NCBI GenBank assembly: GCA_039566865.1
Contig: CM076957.1
Span: 13,649,896-13,713,895 of the forward strand
From: Aurelia coerulea
Lineage: Eukaryota > Cnidaria > Scyphozoa > Semaeostomeae > Ulmaridae
Reading direction: 5' to 3'
DNA: 64,000 bases
Numbering within the stretch: position 1 is the first letter of the stretch; every line of letters starts with the position of its first letter. Of this stretch, positions 22,502-34,066 are shown piece by piece. The translations under genes were made by a program, and so were the position numbers. The notes under the pieces were generated by a model that saw only the letters and a program-made list of their open reading frames with translations, ran no database searches and had not been told where the DNA came from.

Positions 22502-23043
22502 ACTTGATGTAGAGAGGTTGGACGACAAAAAAATACTATAAGCTATGTTTTAACACACTGAGGCCTTTCGGACTTGTGTCCTCATCAGAGTATGATTTCG
22601 AATGATTCTAAACTATCAACGATGTGTATATAAGCTTTTACGAGGAAATTCTATCCTCGAAGAATTTCAGAATCCAGAAGTGGCATTTCAACTTGTAGCT
22701 TTCCCAAACACGTCCACGAATGCGGAATAAGACACAACAAGCTAAAAGAGCCGTTTTTCAAAATATTCGTATTCTCTGCTCTAAATAACTCATCTGCTCT
22801 TTTGTATTATGAAGAAAAACTATTCAAAGAAGGACACGCCCTTCTAAACTCCTAATTAAATATCTACCTCATACGTCATAATCCTCAAGTATAGAATTTT
22901 CTCGTAAAAGCTTATATACACATCGTTGATAGTTTAGAATCATTCGAAATCATACTCTGATGAGGACACAAGTCCGAAAGGCCTCAGTGTGTTAAAACAT
23001 AGCTTATAGTATTTTTTTGTCGTCCAACCTCTCAACATCAAGT
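22502..23043. mobile_element. Nested foldback with ~155-bp near-perfect arms and a hammerhead-like core
   Basis: Left arm 22502-22656 and right arm 22889-23043 are reverse complements with very few mismatches; the spacer is about 230 bp and non-coding. The right arm contains CTGATGA, then a GGAC/GTCC stem with an ACAA loop, then GAAA, which is the invariant core of a hammerhead ribozyme. Because of the palindrome the left arm carries its complement. A matching cleavage triplet and stem III are not evident. Confidence 0.8.
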
Positions 23044-23527
23044 AATATTCCAAAAGATCTACCGTTCAGTCGATATTTTGCTTCGACCGGGGTAAAGTGA
23101 ACTACCCATTACTTATTATTTTCTCATGTGAACACGAAGTCAGATGAAGAAGACCTTTTCAATCTCGTTTGGTTCATACTTCTGCCTTCAGAAAATCATA
23201 ATTTGCAGGATAATTTTTCGCTCTGATGACACAGAAATATATTCTGATACCAGCTCCCTGAGAAACCTCCAAAAATTTGACAGCCTAAGTTTGACCTTCA
23301 TTCAAAAATGCGGCTATTGATCCAAGAATTTGATTGGGATTTAATGCAGCAAGCATATCTATCGACATGGAAAGGATTAATGGCCATCACTGTAAAATTA
23401 GAATATCGATAATTGTTAAAGATTTATAACTATTTTTGGTTTATTTCTGGGCGGAGGCTTCAGGGCACAGTGAACTATTTTAAAAATAGTGTTTCTCGTT
23501 TTAGTGATTTGGTCTTCATATGCAATA

Positions 23528-23842
23528 CAGGGGCGGATCCAGTCCGAAGTTGAAGGGGGGGCAACTTGCAAAGTGGGCGCCAAATATACGATAGAAATTG
23601 AGCGCGCCGAAGGCGCGCGAAAATTTTTTGGACGCTTTTCAAAGAAAATTCTTTGATTTACTGCTAAATAACGCCTTGAGTTATATGTTTCCCCCATATT
23701 TAAATCGAAACAGTTGAAAAATTACGCGTTAGAGTCAGGAAGAGGGGCGCTTTTCTCGCCAAAAGAGGGGCGCCAAGCTGAGTTTTCATCGTGAAGGGGG
23801 GGCAATTGCCCCCACTTGCCCCCCCCCCTAAATCCGCCAATG
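23528..23842. mobile_element. hAT-type MITE, 315 bp, 8-bp TSD ATGCAATA
   Basis: Perfect target duplication ATGCAATA at 23520-23527 and 23843-23850. Ends CAGGGGCGGATCCAG and, reversed, CATTGGCGGATTTAG. It contains a GAGCGCGCC/GGCGCGC palindrome. A related copy in reverse orientation lies at about 32330-32551. Confidence 0.8.
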
Positions 23843-24404
23843 ATGCAATATAGTATTTTCCAAGTATATTCCCATTATTGTTCATCGAATTGTATTCAGG
23901 TTTCGCAATCTGACTCGAATTTGTGACTTTGATAATAGTTTTAGGTTAATATTTGATCTGCACAGATCGTTCTCAACATAGGTCACCATTTAATTTCTTT
24001 TAAATTCCCTCTTGTGAAATTATTGGGTTTGTTTCGTTTTGGCATGCGAAGAACTCCTTAGAGTTGCAAAATAAATCACGTTTTCTGGTATTACCAGCAT
24101 CGTTTTGGTTTTATCAAACAATGCTAAGCAGTTCACTTTACCCCGGCCTGGGGTAAAGTGACCTAGGCAGAGCGGTCGCCAAAGAAAGCTCTTTTGTTAG
24201 ACAATGGAAAAAGATTTGAAAAATATTTTTGCTGGATAAACTGACCCAAAGAGGTAATGTCAAAACAACGTTAAAAAGTTTGCCTTCCGCTACAGTCTCT
24301 TTAGGATATCCTTGAAAAACCTCCAAAATAGTTCACTTTACTCCGTCTTACCCTAAGTTGCATTGGTGATTTAGACAGGATGAATTGTGTAATTTTATGG
24401 CAGA

Positions 24405-24845
24405 CAAGATAAGGCTCAAATACTTACTGGTTGCCAGAGCATGCGGAAATCATACAATTTCGTGCTTGTCAGCCAATGAGATCACCGCTCTCTAGCCCCT
24501 GGAGACAAAATCGGTCGTTTGAGGTAAATTTTCAGGTACCCTCACTAAAACTGAAATGGATGCTAAAATACTTCAGTTATTTGCAATTTATTTTAATAAA
24601 TCAGTTGTGGGGATGTCCGTCCAGAGTTGTTTACATTTTTAGGCACATAGCTTGTTTGGGGCCGGAGCTGCGTTCATTTTCCGGTCGAAGAATATTTACC
24701 TTCGTTGGAATATCTATAGAAATCGCTACAAATGAGATATACAGATAAGAATTTCAGCAATTATGCATACTGACCTGAGCAATAACCCAAACTCCTTCAC
24801 TGCTATCATATCTCAAAATTGGAGGCAATTTCTAATGATTTCTGA
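24405..24845 (+). repeat. Left arm of a ~440-bp long-range inverted repeat
   Basis: Matches the reverse complement of 28692-29130 along its whole length with scattered differences. The arms lie 3.85 kb apart and enclose a foldback, a heptamer-armed element and short repeats. No open frame of note in the arm. It may be the long terminal inverted repeat of one large non-autonomous element or two opposed copies of a single repeat. Confidence 0.75.
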
Positions 24846-24846
24846 C

Positions 24847-25610
24847 AGAGATATCATTTGGGCCTAAGCTTGTCCTCGCTTAAAACTCATTCCATTGCAC
24901 TTAAAAAGTTATGGTAAATTCTAGAGCTGAATAATGCACTTACCCATGACTCAGGCAGCAGTTTGACTTCGTTTGCCTGTTTTACATTAGCAAATTTTTA
25001 TAAGAAACGCCCAGTTGTGAGCGAATTGCAAAAACTTTCCTCTGTCCATATTTTTCTCTGCACAGTCTCTCTGCTTCAAACAACAAACAGTGAACTTTGT
25101 ATCATAAAAGTCTTGCATTACAATACATTCCTATAGAACGATTCCATGCGCCTTAGCGAGGCACTCGTGAATTGTTTTCAAGCATTTGGTTCAATCAGTC
25201 AATTGAAAATAAACAAAAGAGCAAAAATCTGGGTATCTTTTTTAGCGAACCCAAATAATGCTTTGTTCTTTTTATGTTTTGCATTGATTGAAATAAGAAC
25301 GAAAAGAACGAAATGCGTGAAATACAATTCACGAGTGCCTCGCTAAAGCGCATGGAATCGTTCAAAAGGAATGTTCTGTGATGCAAGACTTTTATGATAC
25401 AATGTCAAAGTGCACTGTTTGTTGTTGCAATTCGCCCACAACTGGTCGTTTCTTACAAAAATTTGCCAAAGTAAACAATGCAAACGAAGTCAAACTTGTG
25501 CCTGAGTCATGGGTAAGTGCATTATCTAGCTCAAGAATTTTACCATAACTTTTTCGGTGCAATGGAATGAGTTTCAAGCGAGAAAAAGCTTAGGCCCAAA
25601 TGATGTCTCT
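24847..25610. mobile_element. Foldback element, ~300-bp arms, 150-bp loop
   Basis: Left arm 24847-25174 pairs with right arm 25325-25610 (for example GCATGGAATCGTT against AACGATTCCATGCG, and CATTTGGGCCTAAGCT at the outer ends). The arms have small indels relative to each other. It starts exactly at the inner end of the 24405-24845 arm. Non-coding. Confidence 0.8.
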
Positions 25611-25773
25611 ACCCAATGGCGGACTGGCCCACCGGCCCACCGGCCCGTGGCCGGTGGGCCCCCCTAAAAATCTTGCAAAAAGGGCCCTTTTGCGAAATTA
25701 GGAAGTTCTTTAGTAGATCTGCATTCTTGAATAATGGACATCTCACTTCACATATGAATCCTTCCGTGATATG
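25611..25773. other. GC-rich linker with CCCACCGG repeats
   Basis: Short palindromic CCGGCCCGTGGCCGG stretch resembling the CAGTGGCGG-type ends of local MITEs; no gene. Confidence 0.35.
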
Positions 25774-27386
25774 GTAAAGTGCGAGTTGCGAGTTGGAGTT
25801 GCGAGTTGCGAGTTACACTTATTTTGCGAGTTGCGAGTTGCGAGTTACACTTATTTTGCGAGCTGCGAGTTGCAAGTTGCACTTATTATGCGAGTTACGA
25901 GTTGCGAGTTGCACTTAAATTGCGAGTTGCGAGTTGCGAGTTGCGAGTTGCGAGTTGAACGAAAGTTGCGAGTTGGAAACTCAAAAGTGCGAGTTGGAAA
26001 CTCAAAAGTACGAGTTGAAACTAAAATTACGAGTTGCCTGTTTTCTTTGCATTTTTGCCAAATAAAAGGGTTTTTTGAAGTTGCAATTGAATTTAGAACT
26101 GTTTTTTGGATTTAGCCGTGGATTTAGCGTTGCAATTTTCTTTATAATAAATCAATCATAAGAAGCTGCAGACTTATTACAATTTGTGGCTTTCATTCTC
26201 CCAAGTCGTTCACTAATATTACTTATTACTGTAATGCAGTAAACTGGGGACTTGACTTAGTGACTTGAAAGAAAATTAAAGGAGAATCATTAATTCGTTG
26301 TCTTTCCCTTTCAAGACGACTTGTGCAAGTCCATGTTAATTGCTGAGCTCAGAAAAGAAATTGAAGTAAATTGAGCTCTTGTGAGGGTGTGTTCTGATTT
26401 GCAAAAGCATCGTTAACAAGGCAAATTCAAGAGGCATCACACTCCAGTAAAATCTGGTGCTATTTAGCAAAAACCCCTTGCTTTTCAAGGAATTGGTAAC
26501 AGTTCCCTATACACCCTCTTGCTTTTCAAATTTCGTAGGTTTTTTCGACGGAGTGATATGTCACTCATGTTCGAAGTAGCTTCAGCCTAATTTCTTGCAT
26601 ATCCTTCAGTCAGGCCTGCTCTGATACACGTTTTTTCTTTCATAAAAAATTGGGAAAAGCCCACAGAACTAAATTTTTCTTTTTTTCAAGTGAAAATTTC
26701 AGCTTTTTAGCTCTACAAGTTTCTTAATGTGTTTCTTATTTTTTAGATGCATGTAGTTTCTTCCACGGCCACGTATTATTCGTTTCTTGACAGACAGCAC
26801 ACTTTTTTATCAAGAAAGAGAGTTCACTTTGCAAAGCACAAATTTTTAACGATAATTTCCCATGACATCCTTATATTTGGCTTTAAAAGTTTCTTAGCAA
26901 TTCTCAAGCATAGTACTAGAGTTTCTTAAATTTTTCGCAATCCTAGTACCCTTTTCTTATGAACCAGTTTCTTATATAAAAACGTGTATGTAAATTCGAA
27001 GTTAAGAAACTTTTCAATCTTTAGTTATGAGTTGAAAAGTGTTTTGGACATACAGCCTATTTGTATTACCAACTCAAGAAATACCAAAGAGAAGAATTTT
27101 TCTTCTCTGTAGGCCTAATTGTCCGAGCTCAAAAGCAAAACCTTTATTAGCGGCTCTCTGCGAATTAAAAAATTGTTCTTTAACTCCCTTGATCTTGACA
27201 AAGGCTGTCCAAAAAATTACGGTGTTTTAGCTGCAAAAGATGGAAAATCTGAACTTTTTTTACCGAACTTGCAGCTCGCATTTTAAATGTACCAACTCGC
27301 ACTTTTCACTATTTACTCACAACTCGCAACTCACAGAAAGCACCAACTCGCAACGCGTAACTCGTAACTCGCAACTCGCACTTTAC
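25774..27386. mobile_element. Element with arms of tandem GCGAGTT heptamers
   Basis: The left arm (25774-26035) is a run of GCGAGTT heptamers punctuated by ACACTTATTTT. The right arm (about 27260-27386) is the inverted equivalent (AACTCGC). The outermost ends match: GTAAAGTGCGAG and CTCGCACTTTAC. Core 26036-27260 has no gene and carries a nested AAGAAACT MITE. No clear target duplication. The translated heptamer array gives a repetitive frame that I do not regard as a gene. Confidence 0.7.
26624..26989. mobile_element. AAGAAACT-rich MITE, nested copy
   Basis: Ends ATACACGTTTTTT and AAAAACGTGTAT are inverted repeats. Inside are seven AGTTTCTT motifs (the complement of AAGAAACT). About 80 bp at its right end is the reverse complement of the left end of the MITE at 39728 in the array unit. 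Confidence 0.75.
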
Positions 27387-28691
27387 TAATCCACATCCTT
27401 CCATGTCAGTGAACTTGTTCAAAGAAATGAATACAGTCGAGAGTGAAGATACGGTAAAGGCCCCTGGTTTTAGAGATTCTTTCAAAGAAAATAGTTGAGT
27501 TTTGGTAGTGTAGGGTAAGACTCTCTGAAAAATGCTAGAAAATGACTGGGAGAATCGTTCTAAGCCAAAATAAGGATGTCAGTTTCTTAAAATTTTCGGG
27601 AAAAACTTTGTCAAATCCTCCTCTTTGGGGGTAGGCAAAAATTGGATTGCTGCAGCAATGTAAAAGCTTTTGCACGAAAATGTTTATAAGAGTGTTGATT
27701 GATAGAAAACTGCTAATACATTTTCGAAAATTTCAGCCAAAGAACAGATATTTATTCACAAAATTTCCCTGTGGATGTTAATTCATAGAAGTACTGTTAC
27801 ACTTGCTAAAAATTTAATATTTAATTTAAGCACCTCCAAACATGGGATTGGAAGAAGCGTTCTAAGCCAAAGTAGAGGGAATGTCCTTCGAGATTTTCCT
27901 GGAGACTTTGCCCCCAGACCCCTCATTTTGATACTCCATCAGTCAGTGGCGTGGCCACGGGGGGGGGGGTATGGGGGCAATTGCTCCCCCACTTTTGTCG
28001 AAAGATGATCCTCGAGATTCCTCTAAAACCGAGGAGAAAATAACTGGGTATAGGTTGGGTAAGAATTTTCCGAGAAATGTCAAATCTTCCATCTTAGCAC
28101 TGGCAAGCATGATATTGGGAAATGCATTCTAAGCCAAACTAAAGGATCTTTCTTCAAAACTTTTCCTCTTGCTCTGATTCATAGGATAACTGTTACGAAA
28201 CGATCAATGTTTCCTTGTCGCTAATGGCAAGCATGATATTGGGGAATGCATTCTAAGCCAAAGTAAAGGGCATGGCCCTAACAATTTTCCTGTGGTCTTC
28301 GCCCCCAGGCCCCTTCATTCTCATTCCCCCAACTTCATTCACCCTGGCCACACTGCTGCCATCAGTAAATTTTCCCTGGCCACACTGCTGGGCGAGGTTC
28401 GAGAAAGAGTTGCTCAACAGTTTGTGAAACGACAACATTATAGATCATGTGGCCCACAATACTCTCAAAGGACAGAGTTACTTTTATAAAGTAGAGACTA
28501 CGTAAAGATATTAATCATGCCATAATAAGGTATAAGCCTCATTTTTTAGAAAGTGAGTTTAGCTTTGCTATTGGTAAGAAATCGAGGAATTGCTACGAAT
28601 TTTGTGTATGACCACACCCACATGATGTAGGCCACACCCACTTAGGGCCCCCATAACTCATCAGTGGCCGGTGCAAAAATCCGAGCCATAC
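27387..28691. repeat. Degenerate modules around CCAAAGTAGAGGG
   Basis: Several diverged copies of a module containing TTCTAAGCCAAAGTAGAGGG, then a GATTTTCCTG-type stretch and CCCCCAGACCCC, occur at about 27540, 27860, 28125 and 28245. Related pieces lie at 3310, 30470 (inverted) and 31250. No gene. The segment may be a decayed tandem repeat or overlapping MITE fragments. Confidence 0.5.
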
Positions 28692-29130
28692 CAGAAATCA
28701 TTAGAAATTGCCTCAAATTTTGAGATATGATAGCAGTGAAAGACTTTCGGTTATTGCTCAGGTCAGTATGCATAATTGCTGAAATTTTTATCTGTATATC
28801 TCATTTGTAGCGATTTCTATAGATACTTCAACGAAGGTCAATATTCTTCGACCGGAAAATGAACGCAGCTCTTGCCCCAAACAAGCTGTGTGCCTAAACA
28901 TGTAAACAACTCTGGACGGACAACCCCACAACTGATTTATTAAAACAAATTGCAAATAATTGAAGTATTTTAGCATCCATTTCAGTTTTAGTGAGGGTAC
29001 TAGAAATTTTCCCCAAACGACCGATTTTGTCTCCAGGGGCTAGAAAACGGTGATCTCATTGGCTGACAAGCATAAAATTAGATGATTTCCGCATGCTCTG
29101 GCAACCACAAAGGATTTGAGCCTTATCTTG
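28692..29130 (-). repeat. Right arm of the ~440-bp long-range inverted repeat
   Basis: Reverse complement of 24405-24845; see that entry. Confidence 0.75.
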
Positions 29131-30114
29131 ACCGTTCGCTAGACCAATATTGTCAAAATGATACCCTTGGCTAGACCGTTGTTAGACCAGCATAGGAATC
29201 ATTCGTCGTACATAGCCGATTGCTCGTGGCCCATGGTCTAAACCGCCAAACCGCCAAAGCCTCATTTTCACGGACCAATCAGACGGCCAAAAAGCGAAGG
29301 AGACAAAAGAAATCCGTGAAGATTTTTCTAAATTTTACCTACCTTCATAAAACGCAACCAGGACAAAAACTGCTTGAGATTTCCCGAATTTTTTTTAAGA
29401 AATCTGCTCTCCAGACGTTTGGGAGTACAAGTTTGGATGCCGTTTAAAATATCTCCAGGATTGGCGGAGTTGTTGCCTCTCCAATAGACAAAATCGGCGA
29501 AGCCTTGTCGAGGCAAGTGTACGAAGATTACGCCACTTCAAGTCAGGTGATAAAGCCTCTTGATAAAACCTCTTTTTAATTTTTTAAGTTGTTTCGCAAC
29601 GAGCAAACTTGTGCCATGAATGCAAAAAGTAGTACAATACAGAAACTTCCCTAGAGTATTGTCACATGACTTGAAATGCGCGAACAAGCCTTTTTATAGC
29701 CTTTTTCAATTCACATAGAAACCGTAGGGGCATTGAATTTGAATAAAAGAAAATTTAGAGAAAGACAATAGCAAGAACAATTGGAAACGCAGATTGTGGC
29801 GTTTTCGGGCCGTTCTTACAACAATCACCATTGTCATTGCTATTGTCTCCCGGCCAGAATTTCTATTGTTCAAGGTTTAGTGCCTTATCTGTTTGTTTGT
29901 GGCCATAGCTCTGCGAATCCTGGAGATATTTCAACCGGCATCCAAACTCGTCCAAACTTGTACTCCCAAACATCTGGAGAGTAGATTGCCTTAAACAAAT
30001 TCGGGAAATCTCAAGCAGTTTTTTGTCCTGGGTGCGTTTTATGAAGGTAGGTAAAATTTAGAAAAATCTTCACGGGTTTCTTCTGTCTCCTTCGCTTTTT
30101 AGCCGTCTGATTGG

Positions 30115-31678
30115 CAGTGGCGGGGTGGCTATGGTTTTATTAGGGTGGCCAAGACAATTTTGGCGCCCCTCCTATGTAACATGTTTCCATAATCGCATGC
30201 GTTTCTATAACTGCTTGATATCACAGTATATGTGATATATTTTGCAAAGGCCAATGAAAAGTTTTTGCAACATAAGTTTATAATTTAATGATTATGTTTT
30301 GACTGAAAATGCGAGCAATTAATGGAAAAACTCGTCCCACTTTCTTCCCTGTAAAGTCTCAAAGAAACCTAGCTCATTGAAATCAGCGGCGTGGCCAGGT
30401 GAAGTCAAGCAAGTGGGAGGATAGGAAAACGAGAAAGTCTGGGGGCCCCGGAAAATTTTTGAGGACACGCCCTCTACTTTGGCTTAGAACGCTTCTAGCA
30501 ATCCAATGTTGGCGGTCCTACAGTAGAATTTGAGCATTTTGTGAGCGTACCCAGGAACATTTTAGAGCAAACCCAAGTTTCTTTGCCTTAGAATGCTTTT
30601 TTACCAAGGCAAACCTTTGTGCGAACACATTTGATCTTGTCTTAGAGCGATTCTCGCAATTCTGAATTTCATTTTAAATTATTTATTCACAAAATCCCTT
30701 CAGCTCTAACTAATACTACATGAATAAAAGTTTTATAAATTAATACCACATACATAAGAAAAATGCTTAAGGCTAATGGCATTGCTGATCTTCCAGGGAG
30801 TCGTGTTTTTATTGGCTTTCTGCTCATTGGCTTTCTGATATTCATGGGGAATTCGTTCCAGACCTTAAGAGCTGAATAAGAAAATCCTTTTTGGCATACT
30901 TCAGATTGTACCTCGGGATCTGAAGATCTCTGCAGAATCGCGTGTTATAGCTGGAGTATTGGGATCTTCGTTGGAATTTGTTCCAGAGATTTTCCGGGCA
31001 GAGTCTGTTCATGATCTTATAGGCCATAACGGCACGATCAAACATGACAAGTTGCTCAGCACAAGGAAATTATTTGACCATTCGTCTTTAATCCTGGACG
31101 ATTCGATCGTTTGAGAGGCTACCCCAAAGAACATCTGAAAATAGCATGTGACTTTCTAAGAGTGATTGATTGATTGATTGGTGCTCATGGACGATTCTCA
31201 CAGAACAACTCTGTGATAGTTTGTCTGGAAAATTTTTTTGAAAAGTCGATCTTTGCTTTGGCTAAGAACGGCTCTTCCAGTCACTATCCAGTATTTCTCC
31301 GAAAGATTCTTCTACCCTTCCCAATTACTTTCTCTTGGTTTTTGAAGAATCTCAAAAACCATCCATTTATATAAGTTGAGGCAAATGTGTGGCCATCCCC
31401 ACGTGTGTCCAGGCCACTGACTGAAATCATACTAAATCCTTTCTTCATTCAGATGATCTTGCAAAGACGTCAACGACCCTTTTTTGTTGATGAAAGTAAA
31501 ATTTCTATTCCACAGTCAGTAACAGTTCTTCCACAGTCAGTAACAGTTAACAGTTATCACATAAGATCAGTTTTAATGTTCCCAGCCAAATAATGCAAAC
31601 AGGCAACATTGGTGCCCCCTGATCTTTATTGGCACTCCCATTCAGGGGGGCCATGGCCCCCCTGCTACCCCGTCACTG
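30115..31678. mobile_element. hAT-like element, 1564 bp, TSD CTGATTGG
   Basis: Perfect 8-bp duplication CTGATTGG at 30107-30114 and 31679-31686. Ends CAGTGGCGGGGTGGC and GCTACCCCGTCACTG form 15-bp inverted repeats with two mismatches. No transposase; the interior carries a minus-strand LINE scrap. The inserted-site test is strong because the interrupted foldback arm is restored by excision. Confidence 0.9.
30778..31076 (-). pseudogene. LINE reverse-transcriptase C-terminal fragment
   Basis: Minus strand reads AYKIMNRLCPENLWNKF, then YNTRFCRDLQIPRYNLKYAK, then after a frame change SALKVWNEFP-type residues and a basic end. This matches the distal part of LINE reverse-transcriptase ORFs. It differs from the C.CRLCK-type LINEs elsewhere in the window, so it is another family. 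Confidence 0.65.
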
Positions 31679-31762
31679 CTGATTGGTCCGTGAGAATGAG
31701 GCTTTGGAGGTTTCGACCATGGGCAACGAGCAATCAGCTATGTACGACGAATGATTCCTATG

Positions 31763-32329
31763 CCCTGTGGAAGAACCCTCCCCCCCCCCGTGGCCCCCAA
31801 GAAGCCCTCAAAGTATTGTTGGTAAAGTAGTAAATACTATGCTTAGCTTCAGGGGAAGATTGTATTTTTTTATTCTAAGAAAGCAAGAGGCCCGACCCAT
31901 ATCTTTCAAAACCTTTTTTTTTATTTGGCTCTGGTACCTAGGGTACTCTGTCCTCTGAATACACATCCTCTCAAAAAAATTGCATTTGCACCCCCTGGTA
32001 ACCAGACAAAAATATATTTATAAACAACATCTTAAATTCATTCATCAAACATTCTAAGATCACTTTTACAGACATCAGCAACATTCTTTGAAACTTTTTC
32101 GTACGCAAGAGGGGGCCCCCAGATGGCTAATCTACTAAGGGCCCCGAGCTGCTCCGTTACGCCACTGATTTTCACTGGGTACCTTGTCAATATTGTAGGC
32201 CCGTTCGGATACTGGGGGCAGGGGCGCACATCATGGGGGTGAGGGGGGTGAGACAGCCCCCCAATAATTCTGAATATTCGGTCCCAAAATTTTGAAATTC
32301 GGTCCCGCGACAACTTCAAGACCTCAGTT
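31763..32329. other. No gene; MITE-like GC-rich ends
   Basis: Contains CTCCGTTACGCCACTG at about 32153-32168, the reverse of a CAGTGGCG-type end, but no matching end with a target duplication. Confidence 0.35.
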
Positions 32330-32551
32330 GTTAAAGAGGTCTTCCGGCAAGGGCAATTTTCATTTTTCGGGCGGAAATTTTGATCGAAACATCTTGCAAT
32401 CAAGGCGTTATTTAGTAGTAAATCAAAGAATTTTCTTTTAAAAGCGTCAAAAAAATTTTCGCGCGCCTTCGGCGCGCTCATTTTCCTTTATATCGTTGAC
32501 GCCATCTTTGCAAGTATTCCCCCCTTCAATTTCAGGCTGCATCCGCCCCTG
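32330..32551 (-). mobile_element. hAT-type MITE fragment related to 23528-23842
   Basis: Reverse-oriented partial copy ending GCATCCGCCCCTG at 32551, including the GCGCGCCTTCGGCGCGC palindrome and the AAGAAAATTCTTTGATTTACT segment. The other end is not found. Confidence 0.65.
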
Positions 32552-33040
32552 GGAAGCTTCGATGGCAATCCAGCATATCCAGGGACCGCGCAGCCATTGG
32601 GCTAGGGGGGCCAAAGCCCCCTCATTTTTTTCAAAAATAGGCCTAAAAACTTTTAAAAGATCAATGACAACGAAGAAAAATAACTTGTATACAATTTATG
32701 TGTCAACCATGGACAATTTTGCATAGTAATTGAAATCTTTTCTAAACCGAACTGTATATAAATATAGACGTAAAGACGCAAGTCTTTTTTGAAAGGGGTG
32801 TTTTCCGTTGTTCTAAAGGGCGTGGTCTCAAAAAAGTTTCGGCTCGCTGCGCTCGCCGTTCAGCCCCCCCCCCCACTATAGCACCGCTGCGCGGTCCCTG
32901 AATATCGTAGCTTGCGTCTTGGTTCAACTGTTAAAAATTCGGTCCCAAATGCATTTACAACCCCCCCAATGATTTTCGGAATGTGCGCCCCTGACTGGGG
33001 GCACAGTTCAGTGCTGGGGAGACGCTATGAAACATGGCGG
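32552..33040. other. No gene seen
   Basis: Short GC-rich tracts alternating with AT-rich DNA; probably further MITE scraps. No coding motif. Confidence 0.35.
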
Positions 33041-33540
33041 CAGGGACGCCGGAGCGATGGTAGGGCAAGGGGGCGACTAGGTAAGGGCAATCGAGACCGA
33101 AGGAGCCGAAAAATTTGGGGTCCAGGGGGGTACTCCCTCGGGAAAATCATTGTGGCCATACACTTTAGATAGGCTTAAAATGCTATCAAAAATATTTCAA
33201 CGAACATTAATCATCTTCTTTCGCGAATTTTTTCGGCTATGTCCTCATTCCGAATCTTAAAATAAAATCGCATATTGCTTATTTTGAAGTTGCAATTACC
33301 AGTCATTTTCCTTAGGCCTATTGGTGTGTTTCTGATAGAATGAAGCTATTGCGGCTTTTCTATCAAGTTTCAACATAAGTTTCCTTCAGTTGAATTTCTG
33401 GGTGTTGAAATAAAGTAGTGCAAAACTAAAACATAGAAAATTTTCGTTTTCTAACAATAATCGAAAGCCTTAAGTCTGTTTTTGCTTATCCATACATTTT
33501 CATTCCCCGCTTAAAAAAAGTTCATAAGACGAAATCAAAA
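33041..33540. mobile_element. hAT MITE (CAGGGACGCCGG family), truncated copy
   Basis: Starts CAGGGACGCCGGAGCG as in the intact copies at 34067 and 41176 and stays collinear for about 380 bp (GATTGGCTTAAAATGC-like and GAATGAAGCTATTGCGG segments). The far terminus is missing. End coordinate approximate. Confidence 0.7.
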
Positions 33541-33744
33541 TTTGTAGATAATAAATTAAGGGACCATCAGTCGTTAAATGGCGGGTAGGGGGCTGGAAGA
33601 TATTTTTATTGATACCTAAATTTTTACACGGCCCCTTGATTTCCCCTGTGAAATTTTTGATGACCCCCATGTAAAAGCTGTGATGTTTTATGGCCCCCCT
33701 CTCGCGGGGTGGTATACAACATGTAGATTTGTATAGCGGTTTGG
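33541..33744. other. No gene seen
   Basis: Short non-coding stretch between MITE and LINE tail. Confidence 0.3.
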
Positions 33745-33965
33745 TGTTTTCGTCCGATCATCATCATCATCATCATCATCATCATTAATTTATTTACAAA
33801 GTAGGCTGAAACAAAACCATAACTAAAATTACAGCTAATTAAGGCCTACTTATTTACAAAATTTACAATCTAATCAAAAAATAATATGTATATGTATAAT
33901 TACAGTAATTTCACTAACTATCCTGTTATGAACCCAACCTGTTGTACATATGTTTTGTCATCGCT
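33745..33965 (-). pseudogene. LINE 3' terminus with (GAT)n tail
   Basis: Minus strand: KTYVQQVGFITG then a stop, a UTR closely related to that at 8030-8170, and a run of CAT units (plus strand) as the tail. A heavily 5'-truncated copy of the same LINE family. Confidence 0.75.
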
Positions 33966-34066
33966 GAGGGAGGAGGGTGGGTCGAAAAACCTGGATAAAC
34001 GTCTTATTACTTGAAAGGGCAGAAATGAAGCGAATTCGAGCTTGAATATGCCACTTGGCCCCAAGG

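Larger units (their letters stand above)
22092..24355. mobile_element. 2.26-kb DNA element, TIR GGGTAAGACGGGGTAAAGTG
   Basis: Terminal inverted repeats of about 27 bp, GGGTAAGACGGGGTAAAGTG extending into AACTA, flanked by TA on both sides. The sub-motif GGGGTAAAGTGA(A/C)C recurs inside at about 23089, 24130 (inverted) and 24150. There is no transposase frame. A foldback (22502-23043) and an 8-bp-TSD MITE (23528-23842) are nested in it. Superfamily not assigned; the TA flank would fit a TA-targeting family. Confidence 0.75.
29191..31762. mobile_element. Foldback element interrupted by a hAT-like insertion
   Basis: Left arm 29191-29470; right arm 29910-30114 continued at 31679-31762. The two right-arm pieces are collinear with the left arm once the 30115-31678 insertion is removed (for example ACCAATCAGACGG against CCGTCTGATTGG/GATTGGTCCG). 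The loop is non-coding. Confidence 0.8.

Noticed and set aside
25771..26115. Repetitive ORF of about 114 codons over the heptamer array
   Set aside because: Its repetition follows the GCGAGTT units exactly; it is a by-product of the satellite arm.
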